Origin: JAWLBR01 sp041687495 | GTDB taxonomy: Bacteria; Bacillota; Limnochordia; DTU087; JAAYGB01 | Reading direction: 5' to 3' | Assembly (NCBI GenBank): GCA_041687495.1 | Contig: JAWLBR010000042.1 | Span: forward strand, 1 to 26,290 | DNA: 26,290 bases | Shown: positions 1-6,816 of the stretch, one piece after another | How positions within the stretch are numbered: position 1 is the stretch's first letter | How the letters are laid out: each line of letters opens with the position of its first letter | Translations under genes and position numbers: made by a program | The notes under the pieces: model-generated | Told to the model about the DNA's origin: nothing | Seen by the model: the letters and a program-made list of their open reading frames with translations, nothing else | Databases searched by the model: none

Positions 1-222
1 CTGTTGGTAGCCATCGATCGTGCGTCAGTTTACTGTTGGATGGGCATCTTTCAGGTAACCCGCCAGATGTGTACCTCACTTTACTACTTCGGTAGCGGCC
101 CCCTGGCCTGGCCTTGGAGGATTCCTTGCCTTCTTCTGAACGCTTTCGGCCAAGGGCTACACTGCTGCCGTAACAGCATCAGCCGCAGGGAGGATTCCAA
201 TGACCGAACTCATTCTGTTTAG
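1..222 (+). CDS. Possible 3' end of an upstream gene (partial)
   Basis: The first frame is open from the left edge to a TAG at 220-222, giving about 73 residues with no start that can be trusted. The piece contains an Ile-Asp-Arg motif followed by aromatic and hydrophobic residues, loosely like the tail of NuoL/MrpA-type antiporter subunits, which would fit the NuoM-like gene that follows. It would overlap that gene by 23 bases, which is long for an operon. The last 35 residues are rich in Cys, Arg and Ser and do not look convincing. It may be a chance open frame. The other two forward frames are closed within 100 bases. Confidence 0.3.
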   Translation: MLVAIDRASVYCWMGIFQVTRQMCTSLYYFGSGPLAWPWRIPCLLLNAFGQGLHCCRNSISRREDSNDRTHSV

Positions 223-1636
223 CAGTATTCCAACGGCGGCGTTAGTACTCGCCTGGCCAAGACAGTACCTTCGGTGGCTTCCCTGGCTAGCCGGCTTAGG
301 GCACCTAATACCTTATCTAACCATTGGTCGGGTACTGATCTCGCAAACATATGAACATCTCGGGCAGTTTAGCCTTACGTGGTTCACAGGCCCCTCCGTG
401 GAGTTTTCTTTGACTACCAGCAATTCCAGCGCTGTCTTGCTTGTTAGCTTACTCCCCCTATTCCTCCTAATGAGCGCAGGGATCTGGCAGGGCTCAGCGA
501 CACTGCCTAGTATAAGGAGAAAATGGCGGTTGGCAGCCAATCTGACGACCCATGGTGCCATAGTTGGACTGGTTACAGCTGCATCGCTGGTCAATATTAT
601 GGTCTTTTGGCCAATTGCCCTATTCTCGGTCTACCTGGCAGTGGTAGCCGAAGGCGCAGATGGCCACCAAAGTTCACCAAAATCCCCTTTCTGGCAGGGA
701 GGATTCACCCTCCGAAACAGCCTCTTTGCCGCAGCAGTGTTCAGCACCCTGCTGCTAAGCTACAGTCTTATTAGCCTGGGGACCGCAGGAGGGTACGAAA
801 TAGCGAACATTGCCGATACCGTAGCGGCCTCTTTGGAGCCGACAGCTCAGTGGTGGATTTTGCTAGGCCTGTTTGCCGCAATGGCAATAGTCCTTCCTGT
901 TTTCCCAGTCCATGGCTGGGTCCACGGAGAAGGTGAGTTGTCAGCGCCGACTGCCACCTTGCTGTTTGGGCTGATCGGGAAAATCGGCATGGTGGTTTTT
1001 ATCGCAGTTGGGCTGCGTGTGCTGCCTGATGCAGCCGAGCCCTTTAGTTGGGCCATTCGTGTTACTGGGGCCGTCAGTTTGATCTACAGTCTCTTGGCAG
1101 CATTTGGCGCCAAAGACTCGGGTGAGGTCACCTATCATGCGATAACCCATAGCGGTGCGCTTCTGGTATTAGTCAGTTTTGGCACTCCTGCCGCGGCACA
1201 AGCACTGGGCTATGGCCTAATCTTGACTCCATATCTCATTTATTTGCGTTATCTAGTCGCAGCTTTGGGCCGAGGCTGCGATGACGCCACTTCCCAAGCA
1301 AAACAGTCTTGGATAACCGGCGTAAGTTTTGGTGTGTTGTTAGCATTACTTGCCTTTCTCCCGGGTAGCCCTGGCTTCGCTTGGATAATCCTGAGCCTGT
1401 CAGCGTTAAGGATGTCTTGGCTGCTCATCGCTGCGGTCTTGGGGTGGGTCGTGCTTAATGCTAGCTGCACCATAGCAAACCGAGAAAAGCTGGTCAGCTC
1501 TGCTGGGAGTCTAGCCCCTAGAAGGGACTACTTACTTGTTATCCTCACCGCGTTATTGCTGATCTCCGGCTTGCTTCCGGGACCGCTGCTGGGCTGGCTC
1601 AACCCATTCACCGAGATCCTAACGCTGAGTTTCTAA
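200..1636 (+). CDS. NuoM/MrpD-like proton-antiporter-family membrane protein, divergent
   Basis: This 478-residue protein is almost entirely hydrophobic, with about 12-14 predicted membrane spans, close to the length of NuoM, NuoN and MrpD. The family signature is visible at about 232-263: a Pro-Val-His-Gly-Trp loop, then Ser-Ala-Pro-Thr-Ala, then a span with Lys261 in the place of the channel lysine of helix 8. A second family block at about 300-320 (Ala-Phe-Gly-Ala-Lys-Asp ... His-Ser-Gly) matches the usual His-containing segment, and a Leu-Pro-Gly-Ser-Pro-Gly-Phe turn lies near 387. The helix-5 glutamate seems replaced (Phe-Trp-Pro-Ile around 136-139), and the helix-7 lysine is also absent. 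Its role may be structural or in a modified ion-pumping complex of the membrane-bound hydrogenase or complex I type. The ATG is preceded by AGGGAGG at 187-193. The exact subunit type is uncertain. Confidence 0.75.
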   Translation: MTELILFSSIPTAALVLAWPRQYLRWLPWLAGLGHLIPYLTIGRVLISQTYEHLGQFSLTWFTGPSVEFSLTTSNSSAVLLVSLLPLFLLMSAGIWQGSATLPSIRRKWRLAANLTTHGAIVGLVTAASLVNIMVFWPIALFSVYLAVVAEGADGHQSSPKSPFWQGGFTLRNSLFAAAVFSTLLLSYSLISLGTAGGYEIANIADTVAASLEPTAQWWILLGLFAAMAIVLPVFPVHGWVHGEGELSAPTATLLFGLIGKIGMVVFIAVGLRVLPDAAEPFSWAIRVTGAVSLIYSLLAAFGAKDSGEVTYHAITHSGALLVLVSFGTPAAAQALGYGLILTPYLIYLRYLVAALGRGCDDATSQAKQSWITGVSFGVLLALLAFLPGSPGFAWIILSLSALRMSWLLIAAVLGWVVLNASCTIANREKLVSSAGSLAPRRDYLLVILTALLLISGLLPGPLLGWLNPFTEILTLSF

Positions 1637-1644
1637 ACAGGGGC

Positions 1645-1673
1645 TGGACACAAATAGCTTCTTGCAGTATAAT
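1645..1673 (+). promoter_or_regulatory. Sigma-A promoter of the tRNA-Ala gene
   Basis: TGGACA (1645-1650) and TATAAT (1668-1673) are separated by exactly 17 bases. This is five of six and six of six matches to the housekeeping consensus. Transcription would start near 1680, about 13 bases before the mature tRNA. The promoter begins nine bases after the stop of the preceding membrane-protein gene, so the tRNA does not depend on that gene's transcript. Confidence 0.8.
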
Positions 1674-1692
1674 CATGGTGTTGAGGATTTCT

Positions 1693-1768
<76 letters not shown>

Positions 1769-1806
1769 AGAAACCCCCATCGGATATTTCCGGTGGGGGT
1801 TTCTTT
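1769..1806. terminator. Bidirectional terminator hairpin behind the tRNA
   Basis: A 17-bp inverted repeat starts next to the tRNA's CCA end. The left arm runs AAGAAACCCCCATCGGA and the right arm TCCGGTGGGGGTTTCTT, with a three-base loop and one G-T pair. The A-rich outer left arm and T-rich outer right arm supply a U-tract in either direction. It can therefore end both the tRNA transcript and that of the converging isomerase-like gene, which stops at 1817. Confidence 0.85.
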
Positions 1807-1816
1807 GATCTCTCTC

Positions 1817-2692
1817 CTACTTGGCCAGTCCCAGCATGTACACTCCCAGTTCATAGGTGAAGCGCATCAGCTGATCATGCATTCCGTCAGGAAGCCCGTT
1901 GGTGAAGTTGTGAATCTCGTAGGTAAAGTCGCCTTCATACCCGATTTCCTTCAGCACCTTCATGATGGGCTCCCATTGGATGGTGCCAAAATAGGGGGCA
2001 GTGTGGTCGTCGGACTCACCTCTGTTATCCGCGACGTGGAGAGCCTTAAGACTTCTGCCTATGGTTCGCAGAGCTTCACACTGATTGATGCGAGCCATGT
2101 GAGCGTGGCCAAAGTCCCAGCAGATCCCAAAAATGGGGTCGTTCAATGCGTCCAACAGTTCCATGAGCTCTTCGGTAGAACTGGCATATCTACGGGTAGA
2201 CCTACTTTCAATCATATTCTCGATGGCAATACCCACGTTATTGCGAACCGCCAAGTCTGCATACCTCTTATAGTGCTCGATGTTCTTCTCCAAGGATCTC
2301 TTGTGGGAATACCAGATGGCATCACTAACCGATCCAGGGTGAATTACCAGCCACTTGGCGCCCATGATTCCCGCTCCGATGATGGAGCGGCGGATCAGCT
2401 CCTCATTCCACTCCTCTTGCTCTGGCGATAGATTCCCCCAGTTGTAGAAATGGGCATGGGCCTGGGAATACTCGATCTGGTAGGAATCTGACAGCTCTTT
2501 CTGCGCCTTGACCCAGTCTTCCCAGTTAGGCTGCGTCATTGGTAGATGTCCTCGAGAATAGGTGGCAAAGTTCATATCTAGGACTTTATAGCCTGCCTTC
2601 ACACAAGCTTTGATGCTCTCCTCGCAGGTGTAAAACACATCTTCTCCCCAAAGAATCCTTTCGTGAATGCAGGTTGAAGTAGATAGCCGCAT
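1817..2692 (-). CDS. Sugar phosphate isomerase/epimerase family protein (xylose-isomerase-like TIM barrel)
   Basis: The 291-residue protein has the length and layout of the AP-endonuclease-2/xylose-isomerase-like barrel superfamily, whose members (IolE, IolI, hydroxypyruvate isomerase, tagatose/psicose epimerases) isomerise or epimerise sugars with a divalent metal. Likely metal and substrate residues are visible: His79/His81 in Gln-Ala-His-Ala-His, Glu158 in Ala-Ile-Glu-Asn, Asp193 and His196 in Cys-Trp-Asp-Phe-Gly-His, His219 in Ala-Leu-His-Val-Ala-Asp, and Glu259 in Tyr-Glu-Ile-His. There is no signal peptide, so it should be cytoplasmic. The ATG is preceded by GTGGAGG with 7 bases of spacing. 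It stands alone between two terminators, with no sugar transporter or kinase nearby, so its substrate cannot be named. Confidence 0.9.
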   Translation of the reverse strand: MRLSTSTCIHERILWGEDVFYTCEESIKACVKAGYKVLDMNFATYSRGHLPMTQPNWEDWVKAQKELSDSYQIEYSQAHAHFYNWGNLSPEQEEWNEELIRRSIIGAGIMGAKWLVIHPGSVSDAIWYSHKRSLEKNIEHYKRYADLAVRNNVGIAIENMIESRSTRRYASSTEELMELLDALNDPIFGICWDFGHAHMARINQCEALRTIGRSLKALHVADNRGESDDHTAPYFGTIQWEPIMKVLKEIGYEGDFTYEIHNFTNGLPDGMHDQLMRFTYELGVYMLGLAK

Positions 2693-2803
2693 GTCAATAC
2701 CTCCACAATAGTGTCATCATATCAGCTATTTCTTCAACCAGGCCCTGCGATCTCCTCTTCCCTTCCCATAGCTGCACTTGTGGCACCCGAGCACCTTCGC
2801 GCC

Positions 2804-2848
2804 AAAAAAGCCCAAAGGTGCGGTGCACTGCCGCTCTCCTTGGGCTTT
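2804..2848 (-). terminator. Rho-independent terminator of the small membrane-protein operon
   Basis: The arms AAAGCCCAAAGG (plus-strand left) and CCTTGGGCTTT (right) pair with one bulged base. Read on the minus strand the hairpin is followed by a run of six T (2804-2809). It lies 23 bases beyond the stop of the membrane-protein gene at 2871, so it ends that leftward transcript. The remaining spacer down to 2693 holds the ribosome-binding site of the isomerase-like gene and nothing else I recognise. Confidence 0.85.
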
Positions 2849-2870
2849 CTTTACTGCGGGGTGTCAGAGA

Positions 2871-3311
2871 TTAGACCGAAACTTTTCCAAGCCGGCGCAA
2901 GAACTCAGCCGTAAGCACACCCCAGATGCACGCCCCGACAAAATTGGTAAGGGCACTGGCAAAATCCACCTGACTCAGTCCCGGGATTCTGAACAGAACC
3001 GTAAGCGCAAAGGAAACGAACCAAACTGCCACCCCGAAAAAGATCCCCTTGAAATGGTACTGATGGCTTGTTACCTGAGGAAGCAGATATGCAAACAGAA
3101 CTCCCATGGCGCCGGAAAATCCCATGGCGATTAGCCATGAGAAGATTTCCTCAGCTGTTGTTCTTGGCCGGTGCCCATAGATTAGTACCCCGGCGACGCT
3201 GAACCAAGACACGGTAGTTATCCGCAGATAATTCGCCAGCAAGTTATAAGCTGCCTGGATTACGCCGGCCAAAAATCCTGCGAAGAAACCCCGAGTAAAT
3301 CGGTCTTCCAT
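2871..3311 (-). CDS. Small four-helix membrane protein, unknown function
   Basis: This 146-residue protein has four likely membrane helices, at about 8-29, 56-78, 88-108 and 115-138. It has a short charged N-terminus (Met-Glu-Asp-Arg-Phe) and a basic C-terminus. The layout recalls small Bacillota membrane proteins such as YqhR, but I cannot assign a family. The first helix begins with an Asp-Arg-Phe-x-x-Gly-x-x-Ala-Gly pattern that also opens the next gene upstream in the same operon. The ATG has AGGAGGG eight bases before it. The gap to the upstream gene is 41 bases, so the two are probably co-transcribed, and a terminator follows this gene. Confidence 0.8.
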   Translation of the reverse strand: MEDRFTRGFFAGFLAGVIQAAYNLLANYLRITTVSWFSVAGVLIYGHRPRTTAEEIFSWLIAMGFSGAMGVLFAYLLPQVTSHQYHFKGIFFGVAVWFVSFALTVLFRIPGLSQVDFASALTNFVGACIWGVLTAEFLRRLGKVSV

Positions 3312-3352
3312 ACTTCCAACCCTCCTATCCTACGCAGCTTTCGGAGTGAAGT

Positions 3353-3919
3353 CTAATGATAAGTGGGCAGGTCACTATTGACCTCTACACTCTCTTGGTC
3401 GAACTGCTGCTCCACCTCTTCGAAGGTCGGATCTATGGGCTCCCCTAACGACCGATAGTGAGGCCGAAACACCCTGGGGTCTGTAATCGCCCTCAGGATG
3501 AGTCCCTTACTAATTCCAAAAGCAGTGTGAGCAAGCCAGGATACCAGTTGGGTCGGCGGATCCTTGGGCTTGACCGAGCTTGCTCCCAATTTGGCCAAGA
3601 CCCCATAGGAAGCGGTCCAGGTTAGGTGTCCAATGGCCATGCCCTTGATCACTGGATGGTCACTTCCAGTAAATGTGAATAAGTACGACTCAAATACTCC
3701 GAGACCAGCTGCAATACTATTATCAGCCAATACTCCCAGTACGTCTCCTAAGGGCTTGTTGACCTTACGCTTTGGCAAGAAAAAACCGGCCGCCTGCGGC
3801 ACAGCAGTTCGCTTAGATATGCCTGTCATAACTGCGCTCCGCTCAATGGCTTGCTTAACAAGGTTAGCTCCCAAACCGGCAATTACTCCGGCAACGATTC
3901 GATCCTGGATTTTCCGCAT
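3353..3919 (-). CDS. Hypothetical membrane-associated protein, companion of the downstream membrane protein
   Basis: The frame is open back to 4015, but the likely start is the ATG at 3917-3919, which has GGGAGG eight bases upstream; this gives 188 residues. The protein begins Met-Arg-Lys-Ile-Gln-Asp-Arg-Ile-Val-Ala-Gly, the same Asp-Arg-hydrophobic-x-x-Gly-x-x-Ala-Gly template as its downstream neighbour. It has two or three moderately hydrophobic segments (about 8-24, 60-80 and 90-112) joined by basic loops, and an acidic tail with many Glu and Asp. No catalytic motif is visible. It is transcribed divergently from the SNF2 gene, with 167 bases between the two starts. The function is unknown. 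Confidence 0.75.
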   Translation of the reverse strand: MRKIQDRIVAGVIAGLGANLVKQAIERSAVMTGISKRTAVPQAAGFFLPKRKVNKPLGDVLGVLADNSIAAGLGVFESYLFTFTGSDHPVIKGMAIGHLTWTASYGVLAKLGASSVKPKDPPTQLVSWLAHTAFGISKGLILRAITDPRVFRPHYRSLGEPIDPTFEEVEQQFDQESVEVNSDLPTYH

Positions 3920-4086
3920 GAGTTCAACCTCCCATACTAGTGGTACCCAGAAACTCTGGACGTAATCGCGGGAAACTTGGGAGACGGAGAAACTACTGGA
4001 TCGACTGGGTCTCACACTTTGATCATATCCTGCGAGATTTGCGCAAACACTATCGTATTGAGATTGCTAAGGAAGGGACGCTAAAC

Positions 4087-5898
4087 ATGGAGATTACCAT
4101 CACCGTTCCGCTGCTGCAAGGCAACTTGGGAGAGAGTTTTGGCAGACAGGTCAAGGAAGAAACCTTTTTCGAGCCGCTTCCGGTTGAGGATCTGTTTGAA
4201 ATCAGGCTGTCCCGCAGCGAGTTCGCCAGCATTCAAAAGCGAATTCGACAGCGAAACTTCGATGACTGGAAATGGCACCAACTGGCACGTACCGGTTACC
4301 ATCTCAGCTCACAACGGGACTTCCAGCAGATGCTGTGTCCCCAGCACCTCGCAGCTCGCTGGGAAAAGCAAGATGTAGTGCTTTATCCCCACCAACTAGA
4401 TACGCTGCACAAGGTAATCAACAACATGCGTGGTCGGGCGATTCTCGCCGATGAAGTCGGCCTAGGTAAGACTATTGAGGCTGGAATGATTGTCAAGGAG
4501 TATCTTCTGCGCGGCTTGGCCCGCCGAGTGCTGATCCTGACTCCGTCATCGCTATGCTGGCAGTGGTACGAGGAATTGCGGGATAAGTTCGGCATAGTCA
4601 CCCAGATTCAGCGCCATCGGTTTGACTGGGAGCAATCTCAGCATATTATCGCTTCCATTGACACTGCCAAACGAAAGCCACACCGGGATATCGTTCTTGG
4701 AATAGATTGGGATATTGTCATCGTCGACGAAGCCCACCGCCTCAAAAACGCCCGGACTGCCAACTGGCAGTTTGTTAATCAGATCTCAAAGAAGTACTTC
4801 TTGCTCTTAACCGCAACACCGGTCCAGAACGACCTGCGGGAGCTTTACAACCTAATTACCTTACTCAAACCCGGCCAGCTCGGGAGCTATCAAGCCTTTC
4901 AAAAGCGGTACGTCACCGATAAGCGCACTCCCAACAACTCGGATGAGCTAAAGCGCCTTTTAGGTCAGGTGATGGTGCGAAACCGCCGCGGACAGAGCAC
5001 AGTTCGGTTTACGAGACGGAAAGTGGAGGCCATACCCATTGAGGCTTATCCCGAAGAAACTGCCTTTTATGGCGCAGTGACAGAGTTTATCAGGCAGGAA
5101 TACCAAAAAGCCTTAGATGAAAAGCACAATACCTTTGCCCTACTTACCCTCCAGCGAGAGGCTTGCAGCAGTCCGTGGGCAGCGGCGATCACCTTGGACA
5201 AAATGCGCCAATCCGTGGTGGACCCTGCGGTGAAAGAGCAGCTGGAACAGTTGATTGAGCAGGCCATGGCCATTAAGACTACTGCCAAACTGGACAAGAT
5301 CGTCTCCATGGCTAGCTCCATCAAAGAGAAGCTCCTTGTCTTCACAGAGTACAAGGCCTCGCTAGCTCATATCCGGCAGCGACTGGAAGAGGCTGGGCTG
5401 GCAACTCTGGGTTTTGACGGTTCTCTATCCAAGGGCAGAAAAGAGTGGTCCAAGTTTTTGTTTCAGCGCTACGGCGACGTCCTCGTCAGCACCGAGTCCG
5501 GTGGTGAAGGGCTTAACTTCCAGTTCTGTCACCATCTAGTCAATTTTGATCTACCGTGGAATCCCATGCGGGTTGAACAGCGGATCGGCCGAGTGCATCG
5601 ACTGGGGCAGACCCAAGACGTATCCATCTATAACTTCTCGACCAAGGGCACTATCGAGGAATACATCGTTTACCTGCTGCAGGAAAAGATCAATATGTTC
5701 GAAATGGTCATTGGTGAGTTAGATGCCATTTTGCAGCGCCTGGACGGGGTTCACTCCTTTGAAACCAAGATCATGGACATCTTAGCCCGTTCGGGATCTA
5801 ACGACGACTTAGCCCAGCAGATAAACGCCCTGGGGGAAACCATCATCAGAGCCAAGCAAGAGAGATCGCCCAGTATTCTCGACACCATCTTGATGTAG
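4087..5898 (+). CDS. SNF2-family (HepA/RapA-like) ATP-dependent helicase, copy A
   Basis: This 603-residue protein has a complete SNF2 motor. Motif I (Asp-Glu-Val-Gly-Leu-Gly-Lys-Thr) is at 122-129, the Asp-Glu-Ala-His box at 214-217 and Thr-Ala-Thr-Pro at 242-245. Motif VI (Gln-Arg-Ile-Gly-Arg-Val-His-Arg) is near 498-505. Such proteins use ATP to move along double-stranded DNA and displace or remodel bound proteins. The ATG at 4087 is chosen because GGAAGGG precedes it and because copy B begins the same way; an in-frame ATG at 3940 has no good ribosome-binding site. The following gene, 62 bases on, encodes its apparent partner. A second SNF2 gene ending at 11125 shares long identical blocks, including 27 residues around the Thr-Ala-Thr-Pro motif. 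No nuclease domain is attached. Confidence 0.93.
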   Translation: MEITITVPLLQGNLGESFGRQVKEETFFEPLPVEDLFEIRLSRSEFASIQKRIRQRNFDDWKWHQLARTGYHLSSQRDFQQMLCPQHLAARWEKQDVVLYPHQLDTLHKVINNMRGRAILADEVGLGKTIEAGMIVKEYLLRGLARRVLILTPSSLCWQWYEELRDKFGIVTQIQRHRFDWEQSQHIIASIDTAKRKPHRDIVLGIDWDIVIVDEAHRLKNARTANWQFVNQISKKYFLLLTATPVQNDLRELYNLITLLKPGQLGSYQAFQKRYVTDKRTPNNSDELKRLLGQVMVRNRRGQSTVRFTRRKVEAIPIEAYPEETAFYGAVTEFIRQEYQKALDEKHNTFALLTLQREACSSPWAAAITLDKMRQSVVDPAVKEQLEQLIEQAMAIKTTAKLDKIVSMASSIKEKLLVFTEYKASLAHIRQRLEEAGLATLGFDGSLSKGRKEWSKFLFQRYGDVLVSTESGGEGLNFQFCHHLVNFDLPWNPMRVEQRIGRVHRLGQTQDVSIYNFSTKGTIEEYIVYLLQEKINMFEMVIGELDAILQRLDGVHSFETKIMDILARSGSNDDLAQQINALGETIIRAKQERSPSILDTILM

Positions 5899-5945
5899 AG
5901 ATGGCAAGGCACAACCAACAAAGAGTTCACGCTAACCGACCAAAA

Positions 5946-5951
5946 AGGAGG
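5946..5951 (+). promoter_or_regulatory. Ribosome-binding site that fixes a GTG start
   Basis: A perfect AGGAGG lies nine bases before the GTG at 5961. The frame also has an ATG at 5901, three bases after the SNF2 stop, but that codon has no comparable site. The GTG is therefore preferred, and the basic stretch between 5901 and 5960 is probably not translated. Confidence 0.7.
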
Positions 5952-5960
5952 AAACCAACC

Positions 5961-6806
5961 GTGATCAGTTTAGATATTTCTGCAGCCCCGAGTAGCCTCA
6001 CGGCCCAGGAGCGGCAGCTGGCGCGGTTTGTCACCGACTACTTCGCGGCGCTGCAGGCACAATTCCGCTGGGAGGACGGTGTACTCATCGTCTCCTTGGA
6101 CGAAGAACAAGCCACCGCGCTAAACGGTGTTCTGTCCAAACCGCAGATCTTGCAGCTGGCCTTTCAGCCAGAAGACGTACGAGACCAAGACACCGAGCTC
6201 ATCTGTCTTGGGAGCTTTCGCTTGGAGCAGATCTTGGAATCGACAGCCAAGCGTGGCCAGATCACCCATCAGTTCGGATATACGGATGATGACCACGATG
6301 CGCGAGAACCCATCGCTTTTATCCCGTTTCTGTTTGTAGTGATGCAGCTCAGCTGCATCGGTCCTACCCAGCAGATGGAAAATTGCATCGAAGTAGGCTG
6401 CAACCTGGTGACCGGAGAGATCACACCAAATCCCTATCAACGTCTAGTCTCTTTATACCGCTGTGATGTTCCCCCATTTCCAGCGGTGCGGTACAAACGT
6501 CGGGTATCCTTTCTACGAGCTTATCGTGACCTGATCGGAGCATACATCACCGAGGCGCTGGCCCAGACAGATCACCAGTGGGCCCAAGCAGCCTCGGCCC
6601 AGCTGGTGTCCGAAGCAGAAGAGGTAAACAGGTACTTCGCGACTATCTCCCCGGCTGAGGCAGATGAGAGTGAGGACAACGAAGCGACGAGCCGGGAAAG
6701 AGAGTTGAGGCTCAAAGAAGCGCTGCGGCGAAACTCCGCTGAAGTTCAAGTCCGGCCGCTCACCGCAGCGATTATCTATCTGTCGGAGTCCGCCTGCCTC
6801 CACTAA
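5961..6806 (+). CDS. SNF2 partner protein A, unknown function
   Basis: This 281-residue cytoplasmic protein has no recognised catalytic motif. Near residues 60-95 lies a segment of the form Leu-x-Leu-Ala-Phe-x-Pro-Glu-Asp-Val ... Leu-x-Ser-Phe-x-Leu-Glu-x-Ile-Leu, which resembles accessory segments I associate with bacterial SNF2 systems. A central beta-rich part ends Asn-Leu-Val-Thr-Gly-Glu-Ile-Thr-Pro; the partner of copy B has Asp-Thr-Trp-Thr-Gly-Gln-Ala-Val-Thr-Pro at the matching place. A charged helical stretch near the end also matches the end of the coiled coil of partner B. Partner B then continues into a zinc-binding tail, but this protein stops, 10 bases before the converging mrfA-like gene. 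The 62-base spacing from the SNF2 gene suggests co-transcription. The homology is my reading by eye. Confidence 0.8.
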   Translation: MISLDISAAPSSLTAQERQLARFVTDYFAALQAQFRWEDGVLIVSLDEEQATALNGVLSKPQILQLAFQPEDVRDQDTELICLGSFRLEQILESTAKRGQITHQFGYTDDDHDAREPIAFIPFLFVVMQLSCIGPTQQMENCIEVGCNLVTGEITPNPYQRLVSLYRCDVPPFPAVRYKRRVSFLRAYRDLIGAYITEALAQTDHQWAQAASAQLVSEAEEVNRYFATISPAEADESEDNEATSRERELRLKEALRRNSAEVQVRPLTAAIIYLSESACLH

Positions 6807-6816
6807 CCGAATTCAA

